Assembly (NCBI GenBank): GCA_018262985.1
Contig: JADFDI010000002.1
Span: 62,001-126,000, forward strand
Origin: Spirochaetota bacterium
GTDB taxonomy: Bacteria; Spirochaetota; Spirochaetia; Treponematales; UBA12059
Length of the DNA stretch: 64,000 nucleotides
Reading direction: 5' to 3'
The notes under the pieces are model-generated. The model made no database searches. It saw only the letters and a list, made by a program, of their open reading frames with translations, and had not been told where the DNA came from. The translations under genes were made by a program, and so were the position numbers. Shown here piece after piece: positions 50,254 to 58,103 of the stretch. How positions within the stretch are numbered: the first letter of the stretch is position 1; each line of letters begins with the position of its first letter.

Positions 50254-51399
50254 ATGGCCTCGCTCAAGGAGCGCCTGAGGCGCGCCCGCGAGATCGCCGG
50301 CGCGCGCGCGGACGCGCCGCGTCCCGAGCCTCGCGCTCATAACGACCGGAACATGCCCGAGGGCTTCGAACGGGCCGCCCCGGGACTCCTCCGCCGCGAG
50401 ACCTTCTTTGCGCTCGAGCTGCCGGAAGCCTGGAACCTCGAGCCCTTCCTGCCCGCCGCGGACCTCGCCTCGATCGGCGAGCCGCGCGCGGTCGAGGGCG
50501 GGCGCCTCCGCTTCTTCGACCTGGAAACCACAGGGCTTTCGGGCGGAGCGGGCACCATCGCCTTCCTCGCCGCCGTCGGGCGCGTGGTCGAGGGCGGCGT
50601 GTCGGTGCGGCAATGGCTGATCGAGGACTGGCCCGGCGAACCCGCCTTGCTCGCGGAACTCGCCCGTGATCTGGATGAGGAAGCGGTGCTGGTGAGCTAC
50701 AACGGCCGGAGCTTCGACGTCCCGCTGGCCCGCGGCCGCTTCGTCATGAACCGCTTGCGCTGGCCGGAGCGGCCGCACGCGGACATACTCCACGCCTGCC
50801 GCAGGCTTTGGCGCCGGACGCTAGGGTCCTGTTCGCTGCAAGCCCTCGAAAGCGCGGTGCTCGGCGCCGAACGCGCGGCCGACATTCCTGGCGCGGAAAT
50901 ACCCGAGGTGTTCATAGCCTTCGCCCGAACGGGAAGGGACGAGCGCATGGACCTCGTGGCGAGGCACAACGCCCGAGACGTCGCGAGCCTGGCCCTGCTC
51001 GCCTTGGAAGCCGCCCGCGTCCACGCGGAACCGTTCCGCCGCGTCGATGTCGATCCCGCCTCGCTGGGCGCCTGGCTTTCTCGGCGCGACCCGGCCCTGG
51101 CGCGGTCCGTCCTGGAAACGGGTTTCGGGCGCGGCGACGAGCGTGCGGGCCTGGCCCTCGCCGCGCTCTGCAGGAGGGAAGGCGACGAAGCCGCCCGCGA
51201 CGCCGTCCTCGCGGGGCTCGAGCCGACGCCCTTCACGCTCGTCGAGCGCGCGAAGCGCGCCGAGCACGCGCTCGGGGATCCGTCCGCCGCCCTCGAGCTC
51301 GCGGAAGCCGCGCTCCCGCTCGAGCGCCGGCAGGCGGCCCGCGCCGCCCTCGAGCGCAGGATCGCCCGCCTTCGCCGGAAAATCCGGGCGCCGGCCTGA
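50254..51399 (+). CDS. mrfB: MrfB-like exonuclease (YprB family, RNase H-like fold)
   Basis: A 381-residue DnaQ/RNase H-like exonuclease. Four acidic positions fit a DEDD site: FFDLETTGLSGGAGTIAFL (Asp, Glu near 90), SYNGRSFDVPL (Asp near 153) and RHNARDVASLALL (Asp near 239). The C-terminal third is helical, TPR-like (LARSVLETGFGRGDERAGLALAAL; ERAKRAEHALGDPSAALELAEAAL), as described for YprB/MrfB. It starts seven bases after mrfA, the same order as in B. subtilis, where MrfAB forms a repair pathway independent of UvrABC. Confidence 0.87.
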   Translation: MASLKERLRRAREIAGARADAPRPEPRAHNDRNMPEGFERAAPGLLRRETFFALELPEAWNLEPFLPAADLASIGEPRAVEGGRLRFFDLETTGLSGGAGTIAFLAAVGRVVEGGVSVRQWLIEDWPGEPALLAELARDLDEEAVLVSYNGRSFDVPLARGRFVMNRLRWPERPHADILHACRRLWRRTLGSCSLQALESAVLGAERAADIPGAEIPEVFIAFARTGRDERMDLVARHNARDVASLALLALEAARVHAEPFRRVDVDPASLGAWLSRRDPALARSVLETGFGRGDERAGLALAALCRREGDEAARDAVLAGLEPTPFTLVERAKRAEHALGDPSAALELAEAALPLERRQAARAALERRIARLRRKIRAPA

Positions 51400-51454
51400 A
51401 TCGCCACGGCCGGAACCTGATCCGCCTCGGCGGACGCGCTCGATGCGGTGCCAG

Positions 51455-51571
51455 GGAAATGGCGAACCGCAGAGGCACGGAGCCGGTCAAGGAGAGATAC
51501 CGGGATCAGGCTTGAACCCTTTCCCGATGATTTCTCCCTCTGTGGCTCCGCGCCTCCGCGGTTTCCTTTCC
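51455..51571. repeat. Fold-back (imperfect inverted) repeat, MITE-like
   Basis: In the 203-base gap between mrfB and the rhodanese gene, the left arm AACCGCAGAGGCACGGAGCC (51465-51484) matches the reverse complement of the right arm GGCTCCGCGCCTCCGCGGTT (51544-51563) at 18 of 20 positions, and the pairing continues with bulges both outward and inward to about 51455-51510 against 51517-51571. The motif (Cag)AGGCACGGAG resembles a dispersed intergenic repeat seen in unrelated bacterial genomes. No ORF is present. Confidence 0.6.
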
Positions 51572-51602
51572 AGCGGTTCTCTTTTTGTATTGGCTACGCG
51601 GA

Positions 51603-51881
51603 TCAGTACCCGGGCATGTCCCAGAGCCCGCCGGCGTTCATGACGTCGGTGAAGCCGGCCATCTTGAGGAAGCGGGCGGCGAGGGCGCTCCGGGCGCCGG
51701 ACGCGCAGTAGAGCACCACCGGCTTGTCCTTCGGGCCGATGGAATCGGCCTGGGCCTGGATGACGTTGACGGGAATGTTGATGGCGTTCGGGAAGTGCTC
51801 GTCCTCGAACTCCTCGGGGCTGCGCACGTCCACGACGACGGCGCCCGCCTTGATCTTCTCTTCGACGATGTTCATGGCCAT
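51603..51881 (-). CDS. Single-domain rhodanese
   Basis: A 92-residue sulfurtransferase domain: GAVVVDVRSPEEFEDEHFPNAINIPV and the active-site loop VVLYCASGARSALAARFL with catalytic Cys (near 59), then MAGFTDVMNAGGLWD. It carries persulfide sulfur between donors and acceptors. There is no signal peptide. The long track ORF is trimmed to ATG 51881, with AAGGA 7 bases upstream; ATG 51875 is equally in frame. It lies 137 bases after the CoA-disulfide-reductase-like gene on the same strand, whose own rhodanese domain lacks the cysteine, so the two may act together. Confidence 0.88.
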   Translation of the reverse strand: MAMNIVEEKIKAGAVVVDVRSPEEFEDEHFPNAINIPVNVIQAQADSIGPKDKPVVLYCASGARSALAARFLKMAGFTDVMNAGGLWDMPGY

Positions 51882-52018
51882 GAATGGTTCCTTCGCGGTC
51901 GACTCGCGCCGCTTTCTGGGGTTTTCGCCCGAAGCCGCAAGGGTGATCCCCGCGACGCCCGGGTCGCCGGCGGGCCGCCCTGAAGACGGGCGCCGGACTT
52001 CGGGTATCGTGTCCTGTA

Positions 52019-53692
52019 TCAGTCGTCGCCGAGGACGAGTCCGTCCTCGCGCGAGAGGAAGGTCCAGCCGCCCGTCACGTTGGCGACCTTCGCGAAGCCG
52101 TTCTGGACGAGCTGGCGGAGCGCCACGTGGCTCTCGTACCCGCCCTTCGAGACCAGGTAGAGCGTCCTGTCCTTCGGGAGCTCGGCGTGGCGGTCGCGGA
52201 GCTCGTCGAGGGGCAGGTGGACGGCGCCGGCGGCGTGGCCCTTGGACCACTCGCCGTAGCCGCGCACGTCGACCATGACGCCCTCGCCCTTCGCGACGGC
52301 CTCGAGCGCCTCGCGGGGCAGGGCCAGCTTCGCGAAGCCCGAAAGCTCGTTGGAGGCCGCGAAGGCCGCCATGTTGAGCGGGTCGTTCGCCGAGCCGTAG
52401 GGCGGGGCGTACGAGAGGTCCAGCTCGGAGAGGTCCTCGACCGTGAGGCCGCCGAGCAGGGCCGCGGCGACCACGTCGATCCGCTTCTCGACGTCGTTCC
52501 GGCCGAAGGCCTGGGCGCCGAGCACCTTCGAGGTCTTGCGGTCGAAGACGAGCTTGAGGATGACGTCCGTGGCGCCGGGGAAGTAGGTGACGTGGTTGCC
52601 CTTGACCACGGACGCGACGCCCGCGTCGAAACCCGCGTCCCGGGCGGCCTTCTCGGTGAGGCCGGTCATGGCGAAGGTGTCCTCCATCGCCTTGAAGACG
52701 CTCGTGCCGAGGGCGCCGCGATAGACGACCTTTCCGCCGAGCATGTTGGTGGCGGCGATGCGGCCCTGGCGGTTGGCGGGGCCGGCGAGCGGCACGCGAA
52801 CTTTTTTGCCGGCCACGCGCTGGGTCACTTCGATCATGTCGCCCGCGGCCCAGATGTACGGGTCGGAGCTGCGCAGGGTCTCGTCGACCGCGACGCCGCC
52901 CGAGGCGCCGATCTCGAGGCCGGCGGCCTTGGCGAGCTCGGTGTTCGGACGGACGCCGGCGCTCATGAGGACGATGCCCGCGGGAATCACGCTGCCGTCG
53001 TCGAGGACGACGGTCTTCGAGGCGGCGTCGATTTTCTTCACCGAGCGGCCGGTGCGGACCGAGGCTCCGGCCTCCTCGAAGGCCTCGGCGATCATGCGCC
53101 CGAACTCCGGATCCGCGGGCGGCATGACGCGGGGGGTGAGCTCGACGATGGTGGTCTTGAGGCCGCGCTTCACGAAGGCCTCGGCCGCCTCGAGCCCGAT
53201 GAAGCCGCCGCCGACCACGACGGCGCTCTCGGGCTTCTCCGCGTCGATGTACTTGTGCACGGCGTCCATGTCCGGAATGGTCCAGAGCCGGAAAACGTGC
53301 GGGGCTTCCTTGCCTTCCACGGGGGGAACGAAGGGCGTGCCGCCCTGGGCCAGGATCAGCGCGTCGTAGGGCAGCTCGCGTTCGCCGGAGGCGTCGCGCA
53401 CCTTGAGCGTCCTTCCGACCCGGTCGATGCCGACGGCTTCGGTCTCGAGGAGCACGTCGACGCGGTAGCGGGCGAAGAAGCCCTCGGGGGTCTGGAGTAT
53501 GAGCTGGCTGCGCTTCTGGATGTCGCGCGAGACGAAGTAGGGCAGACCGCAGTTGGCGAAGGAGACGTATCGCCCCTTCTCGACGATGGTGATCTCCGCG
53601 CTCTCGTCGAGGCGGCGGATACGGGCCGCGGCAGTGGCGCCGGCGGCGACGCCCCCGACGACGAGGATCTTCCTGGGGCTGGACTGTGACAT
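52019..53692 (-). CDS. CoA-disulfide reductase-like flavoprotein with C-terminal rhodanese domain (CoADR-RHD)
   Basis: A 557-residue FAD/NAD(P)H pyridine nucleotide-disulfide oxidoreductase. FAD binding is shown by KILVVGGVAAGATAAARIRR and YIWAAGDM, NAD(P)H binding by SAVVVGGGFIGLEAAEAF, and the single redox cysteine by SFANCGLPYF (about C48). Residues from about 465 form a rhodanese fold (GVMVDVRGYGEWSKGHAAGAVHLPLDEL), but its active-site loop reads TLYLVSKGGYESHVAL: the catalytic Cys is replaced by Ser. Family members reduce CoA disulfide, CoA persulfide or polysulfide. GGGAGG precedes ATG 53692. The promoter lies inside the 3' end of the Gfo/Idh/MocA gene. Confidence 0.9.
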   Translation of the reverse strand: MSQSSPRKILVVGGVAAGATAAARIRRLDESAEITIVEKGRYVSFANCGLPYFVSRDIQKRSQLILQTPEGFFARYRVDVLLETEAVGIDRVGRTLKVRDASGERELPYDALILAQGGTPFVPPVEGKEAPHVFRLWTIPDMDAVHKYIDAEKPESAVVVGGGFIGLEAAEAFVKRGLKTTIVELTPRVMPPADPEFGRMIAEAFEEAGASVRTGRSVKKIDAASKTVVLDDGSVIPAGIVLMSAGVRPNTELAKAAGLEIGASGGVAVDETLRSSDPYIWAAGDMIEVTQRVAGKKVRVPLAGPANRQGRIAATNMLGGKVVYRGALGTSVFKAMEDTFAMTGLTEKAARDAGFDAGVASVVKGNHVTYFPGATDVILKLVFDRKTSKVLGAQAFGRNDVEKRIDVVAAALLGGLTVEDLSELDLSYAPPYGSANDPLNMAAFAASNELSGFAKLALPREALEAVAKGEGVMVDVRGYGEWSKGHAAGAVHLPLDELRDRHAELPKDRTLYLVSKGGYESHVALRQLVQNGFAKVANVTGGWTFLSREDGLVLGDD

Positions 53693-53719
53693 GGCATCCT
53701 CCCGGATTGGATGTTGGGT

Positions 53720-53748
53720 AACATATAGAAAACCATATATTCAGTCAA
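53720..53748 (-). promoter_or_regulatory. CoADR promoter with AT-rich imperfect palindrome
   Basis: Minus strand TTGACT (53743-53748), a 17-base spacer and TATGTT (53720-53725). The spacer and -10 coincide with AACATATAG-AAAA-CCATATATT (53720-53741 on the plus strand), an imperfect dyad that stands out in this GC-rich sequence and may bind a redox or sulfide regulator. It lies at the very end of the upstream coding region. Confidence 0.65.
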
Positions 53749-55141
53749 GACCGGAACCATCGGTTTTGGATGTTTTGCGCGATATCCCGTCAAATCGCAC
53801 CATTTGCCGTTCAGTACGGGAACGATGCGCGGCGAAGGCCATGAGGTGGCTGTCGAGGCTCTCGGAAACCAGGGTGGGCGGCGCTCCGCCGGAGAGGAAG
53901 CGGGCGAACGCGTCCATCAGGGCACGATCCGCCTCGCCGTGGCCGAGGGGGTCGCCCGTGACGGGGAGGCGCGCCTTCCTCCCGGTCCGGTGGTCGATCA
54001 CCTCGAGCTCGCCGCGGCCGGCGAAGATCCCGCGGATGGTGCCCCGGGTGCCGTCGAGGCGGACGGTCCTGCCTTCCCGGTGCGAATGACCTTGCATGGT
54101 CAGCGAAGCGGTGACGCCGTTCGCGAATTCCACCACCGTTTGCTGGTGGTCGACCTGGTCGGAGCGCGCGCGGTAGACGCAGCGGCCGTACGGGCCGGTC
54201 CCGAGCGCCTCGAGGATGCCCGCGTCGCTCAGGTCGGCCGTGATGGTGGATACCGGCCATCCGCGCGAGGGGGCGTAGGCCTCGAGCCCGGGGACGAGCG
54301 CGGCGAAGCGCGGGTGGCGGAGGATGAAGCGGGCGCCGAAACCGGCCGCGCCGCCGCCCTGCGCCGCGTCGCGGAGGAGCGGTTCGCCGCGCAGGTAGAG
54401 GCGGGTCGCTTCGTAGGGACAGGAGGCGGCGGCGGGGCAGCCGTCGGTGCAGCGTCCGGGCGCGCCGGGAGGAGCCTTCTCCGGGCGGAATTCATGGAGG
54501 CCGCCCACGCTCGCGAGCGTCACGGGCGGGGCGCCCGAGTACCAGCGGAGCAGGTCGAAGTCGTGGCTGCACTTCGCGAGGATCATGGGACTCGAGTCGC
54601 CGGTCCTTCCCCAGTTCCCACGGACATAGGAATGCGCCATGTGCCAGTACGACACGTTCTCGGCGTGCTCGATCGACACGAGTTCGCCGATCAGACCCTC
54701 GTCGAGGGCGCGGCGTATCGCCCGCCAGAACGAGGAGTGGCGGAGGACGTGGCAGACGACGACCTCGTTGCCCGTGCGCTCGGATTCGTCGACGATGGCA
54801 CGGCACGAGGCCTCGTCGAGGGCCATCGGCTTCTCGAGGAGCAGGCGGTAGCCGCGCCCGAGGGCCGCCAGCGCCGGTTCGAGGTGCCCGGAATCCTGCG
54901 TGGCGACGAGGAGGCCGTCCGCGAGAGGCGGCCCGTCGAGGAGCTCGCGCCAGTCGGCGAAGACGGCGGCGGCGGGAATCCGGTGGAGGGCGGCGAAGCG
55001 CTCGCGCCGTACCGGATCGGGTTCGGCGACGGCGGCTATCCGGAGCCGCTCGGGATGTTCGAGCGCGAAGCGGGCGTAGGCGTTTCCCCGGTCGCCCGCG
55101 CCGACGACCGCGAGCGAGGGCGGATTCGATACGGAAGGCAT
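53741..55141 (-). CDS. Gfo/Idh/MocA family oxidoreductase
   Basis: A 466-residue NAD(P)-dependent dehydrogenase of the glucose-fructose oxidoreductase/inositol dehydrogenase family. The N-terminal Rossmann fold has SLAVVGAGDRGNAYA, and the EKP motif is present (LLLEKPMALDEA, Lys near 99); the second-domain block SHDFDLLRWYSG carries the usual acidic/His residues. An inserted segment has cysteines (GRCTDGCPAAASC, about 231-243) that could bind metal, as in a subgroup of this family. Substrate is probably a sugar or cyclitol, not predictable here. ATG 55141 has a weak ribosome binding site. Confidence 0.87.
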   Translation of the reverse strand: MPSVSNPPSLAVVGAGDRGNAYARFALEHPERLRIAAVAEPDPVRRERFAALHRIPAAAVFADWRELLDGPPLADGLLVATQDSGHLEPALAALGRGYRLLLEKPMALDEASCRAIVDESERTGNEVVVCHVLRHSSFWRAIRRALDEGLIGELVSIEHAENVSYWHMAHSYVRGNWGRTGDSSPMILAKCSHDFDLLRWYSGAPPVTLASVGGLHEFRPEKAPPGAPGRCTDGCPAAASCPYEATRLYLRGEPLLRDAAQGGGAAGFGARFILRHPRFAALVPGLEAYAPSRGWPVSTITADLSDAGILEALGTGPYGRCVYRARSDQVDHQQTVVEFANGVTASLTMQGHSHREGRTVRLDGTRGTIRGIFAGRGELEVIDHRTGRKARLPVTGDPLGHGEADRALMDAFARFLSGGAPPTLVSESLDSHLMAFAAHRSRTERQMVRFDGISRKTSKTDGSGLD

Positions 55142-55212
55142 GAAACCAGCCTAAGGCGCGAGAGCCCCGAGGGCAAGTGCCAGGGTCGGTCGATCGAAGG
55201 CGGTCGGGGGGC

Positions 55213-56247
55213 TCAGGGCACGGAGCGGAAGAAGGCGGCGTCCCGGTCCAGCACCCGGTTGAAGCTCCGCGAAATGTTGTGGTCCTCTCCCGGGTACTCG
55301 TGGAAGGAGTACGCGACGCCCGCCGCGTCGAGGCGGGCGCGGAAGGGAGCCGCCCAGGCGAAGGGCACCGAGTCGTCGGCCGTGCCGTGGTGGACGATGA
55401 GCGGTTCCTCGACGAGGGCCAGGTTGTCGACCGGGCTGAACGCCGCGAAGGGGACGGAGCCGAGCTCGGCGCGGATGCGCGCGAGAGTCTCCCCGGCCTG
55501 CGCGGGGTTCCGCTTCCGGAGGTAGTGCAGGGTGTTCTCGGGGAAGGGCTCGGTGACCGCGGCCCAGAGGCTCGCGGCCTTCACCGCGTCGGACAGCGCG
55601 AGCACGCGCAACGCCACTTCGCCGCCCATCGAATGCCCGTAGAGGTACACGCGCGCCGGGTCGGCCCCGGGTATGGCCGGAACCTTCGCGAGCAGCTCCA
55701 TGACGTCGATCGTGTACTCGACGGTGCGGAAAGCGCCTTCGGCGACGCCGCCTGACTTCCCGTGGCCGCGGTAGTCGGGCTTGAGGACGAGGAAGCCGCG
55801 GGCCGCGTAGCCGGAGCTCGGGAAGATGTAGGAGCCCTCGGTGCTCCACTCGGCGGGCGGCACGTGGCCGTGGGCCATGAGCACCACCGGGAAGCCGCCG
55901 GGCGGCGGGTCGCGGTCGGGGGTCTGGAGCAGGGCGCGCACTCGGTTCCCGTCGCTTTCGTACTCGATGACGGAGGTCCGCGCCCCGCGCACGAGGCCGA
56001 GGCGCTCGATCACCACAGGATCCGGTCCCGCGCCCCATGCGCGCGCGGCAAGGCCCTCGAGCGAATACGGATGCGGCGCGGGAGTCGCCGTCTCCGTCGC
56101 GAGCGCCGGCCCCGCGTCGTAGCTTCCACCCGCCGCGCCTTCCGCGCCCGCCGGCGCGCACGCGCCGAGGACGAGGGCGACAAGCGACAGGGCTCCGAAT
56201 GACGCTCCCATCAGTCCCGCCCGACCGGGCGATACCTTACTTTTCAT
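55213..56247 (-). CDS. Alpha/beta-hydrolase lipoprotein (S9 peptidase/dienelactone hydrolase type)
   Basis: A 344-residue exported hydrolase with lipobox ALVLGAC (Cys near 30). The catalytic triad is visible: nucleophile elbow YGHSMGGEVAL (Ser near 212), Asp in HHGTADDSVPF and His in GEDHNISRSF, with the oxyanion strand VVLMAHGHVPPAEW and KPDYRGHGKSGG. Esters or short peptides are likely substrates. ATG 56247 has no ribosome binding site; a TATATT box ends six bases before it, so the mRNA may be leaderless. It lies 60 bases after the ABC-F gene on the same strand. Confidence 0.82.
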   Translation of the reverse strand: MKSKVSPGRAGLMGASFGALSLVALVLGACAPAGAEGAAGGSYDAGPALATETATPAPHPYSLEGLAARAWGAGPDPVVIERLGLVRGARTSVIEYESDGNRVRALLQTPDRDPPPGGFPVVLMAHGHVPPAEWSTEGSYIFPSSGYAARGFLVLKPDYRGHGKSGGVAEGAFRTVEYTIDVMELLAKVPAIPGADPARVYLYGHSMGGEVALRVLALSDAVKAASLWAAVTEPFPENTLHYLRKRNPAQAGETLARIRAELGSVPFAAFSPVDNLALVEEPLIVHHGTADDSVPFAWAAPFRARLDAAGVAYSFHEYPGEDHNISRSFNRVLDRDAAFFRSVP

Positions 56248-56307
56248 ATAATCAATATAGCGCCGGGCGGGCGAAGCGGAAACCCGTCCCGTCCGTTTCC
56301 CCCGTCC

Positions 56308-57942
56308 TCAGATTTCCGTGATCACGTGCCCGTGGTAGTACTGGTCGCGGAGCTCGCGCACCTGCTTGTCGGCCAGGTACTCGTCGAAGGGCATGCAACG
56401 GTCGATGACGCCGCCGGGGCAGAACTCGACGACGCGGTTCGCGATGGAGTTGACGAACTCGTGGTCGTGGCTCGTGAAGAGCACGACGCCGTCGAAGTCG
56501 ATGAGGGCGTCGTTGAGGGCGGTGATGGCCTCGAGGTCGAGGTGGTTCGTCGGCTCGTCGAGGATGAGCACGTTGGCGCCCTGGAGCATGAGCTTGGAGA
56601 GGATGCAGCGCACCTTCTCGCCGCCGGAGAGCACGCGCACGGGCTTCAGGGCCTCGTCGCCGGAGAAGAGCATGCGGCCGAGGAAGGAGCGCACGTAGGT
56701 GTCGTCGGACTGGGGGCTGAACTGCCTGAGCCACTCCGTGATCGACATGTCGGAATCGAACCAGGATGCGGTTTCCTTGGGGAAGTAGCCGACCGTGATG
56801 GTCTGTCCCCAGTAGACGTCGCCCGAGTCGGCCTCGGCCGCGCCCGCGAGGATGGCGAAGAATTCGCTCTTGGTCAGGTGCTCGTGACCGACGAAGGCGA
56901 TCTTGTCGCCCCGGTTCACGATGGTCGAAAAGGCGGAGAGGCTCGCGGCGCCCTCGATCGCCTTCGAGAGCTTCTCGACGCGGACGACGTTGTTGCCGAC
57001 CGGCCGCTCGCTCTTGAAGGCGACGTAGGGCACCTTGCGGCTCGAGGGCTGGAGGTCCTCGACCTGCAGCTTCTCGAGCACCTTCTTGCGCGAGGTCGCC
57101 TGGCGGCTCTTCGACGCGTTGGACGAGAAGCGCTGGATGAAGTCCTTGAGGTCCTTCATCTTCTCCTCGCGGCGCTTCTTCTCGTCCTTCTGCTGCTGGT
57201 TGAGCATGCGGCTCATGCGGAACCAGAAGTCGTAGTTGCCGGGATACTGGCGGATGTGGCCGAAGTCGATGTCGCAGACGTGGGTGCAGACCGCGTTGAG
57301 GAAGTGGCGGTCGTGGGAGACGACGATGACCACGTTGGGGAACTCGATGAGGAATTCCTCGAGCCACGAGATGGAGTCGAGGTCGAGGCCGTTGGTGGGC
57401 TCGTCGAGGAGGAGGATCTCGGGATTGCCGAAGAGGGCCTGCGCGAGCAGCACGCGTACCTTGATGCCCTCGTCGACCTCGGACATGAGCCGCTCGTGCC
57501 ACTGGTCGGGGACGCCGAGCCCCGAGAGCAGGGAGCTCGCCTGCGCTTCCGCCTCCCAGCCGCCGAGCTCGGCGAATTCGCCCTCGAGCTCGGAGACGCG
57601 CATGCCGTCGGCCTCGGTGAAGTCTTCCTTGGCGTAGAGGGCTTCGCGTTCCTTGGCGACCGACCAGAGCTTCGGGTAGCCCATGACCACGGTGTCGACG
57701 ACGCGGTGCTCTTCAAAGGCGAAGTGGTCCTGCGAAAGGACCGCCATGCGGTGCTTGGCGGGGTAGCTTACGAGGCCCTTGTCGGGGGCGAGCTCGCCCG
57801 AGAGCACCTTGAGGAAGGTCGACTTGCCGGCGCCGTTGGCTCCGATGATGCCGTAGCAGTTGCCGGGGTTGAAGACGAGGTTGACGTCCTTGAACAGGAT
57901 GCGCTCGCCGAAGCCGAGGGCGAGCTCGTTGACGGTTACCAT
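56308..57942 (-). CDS. ABC-F ATPase, YbiT-like
   Basis: A 544-residue ribosome-associated ABC-F protein with two ABC domains and no membrane segments. Domain 1 has Walker A GANGAGKSTF, the YbiT-type signature EVDEGIKVRVLLAQALF in place of LSGGE, and LLLDEPTNGLD. The charged linker (QQQKDEKKRREEKMKDLKDF) is the P-site tRNA interaction motif region. Domain 2 has LSGGEKVRCIL and LILDEPTNHLDL, but its Walker A reads GHEHLTKSEF: Lys-Ser is kept while the last Gly is lost. ABC-F proteins bind the E site and modulate translation elongation. The start is ATG 57942; the upstream 161-base gap is shared with a divergent gene. Confidence 0.9.
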   Translation of the reverse strand: MVTVNELALGFGERILFKDVNLVFNPGNCYGIIGANGAGKSTFLKVLSGELAPDKGLVSYPAKHRMAVLSQDHFAFEEHRVVDTVVMGYPKLWSVAKEREALYAKEDFTEADGMRVSELEGEFAELGGWEAEAQASSLLSGLGVPDQWHERLMSEVDEGIKVRVLLAQALFGNPEILLLDEPTNGLDLDSISWLEEFLIEFPNVVIVVSHDRHFLNAVCTHVCDIDFGHIRQYPGNYDFWFRMSRMLNQQQKDEKKRREEKMKDLKDFIQRFSSNASKSRQATSRKKVLEKLQVEDLQPSSRKVPYVAFKSERPVGNNVVRVEKLSKAIEGAASLSAFSTIVNRGDKIAFVGHEHLTKSEFFAILAGAAEADSGDVYWGQTITVGYFPKETASWFDSDMSITEWLRQFSPQSDDTYVRSFLGRMLFSGDEALKPVRVLSGGEKVRCILSKLMLQGANVLILDEPTNHLDLEAITALNDALIDFDGVVLFTSHDHEFVNSIANRVVEFCPGGVIDRCMPFDEYLADKQVRELRDQYYHGHVITEI

Positions 57943-58103
57943 GGGCGGGGTGTCCTTGTTTCGCGGCTTCGGAGCCCGCGTTCGTTCCGATGGGGGTGTG
58001 TGGTCCAGTATGCCGGAAAGGGGCCGCCCGCTTCAAGGACCGGCGCCGCGCCACTTGCCGGATCGGCCCCGACCTGCGACCATGGACCGGGAGGAGGCAC
58101 GGG

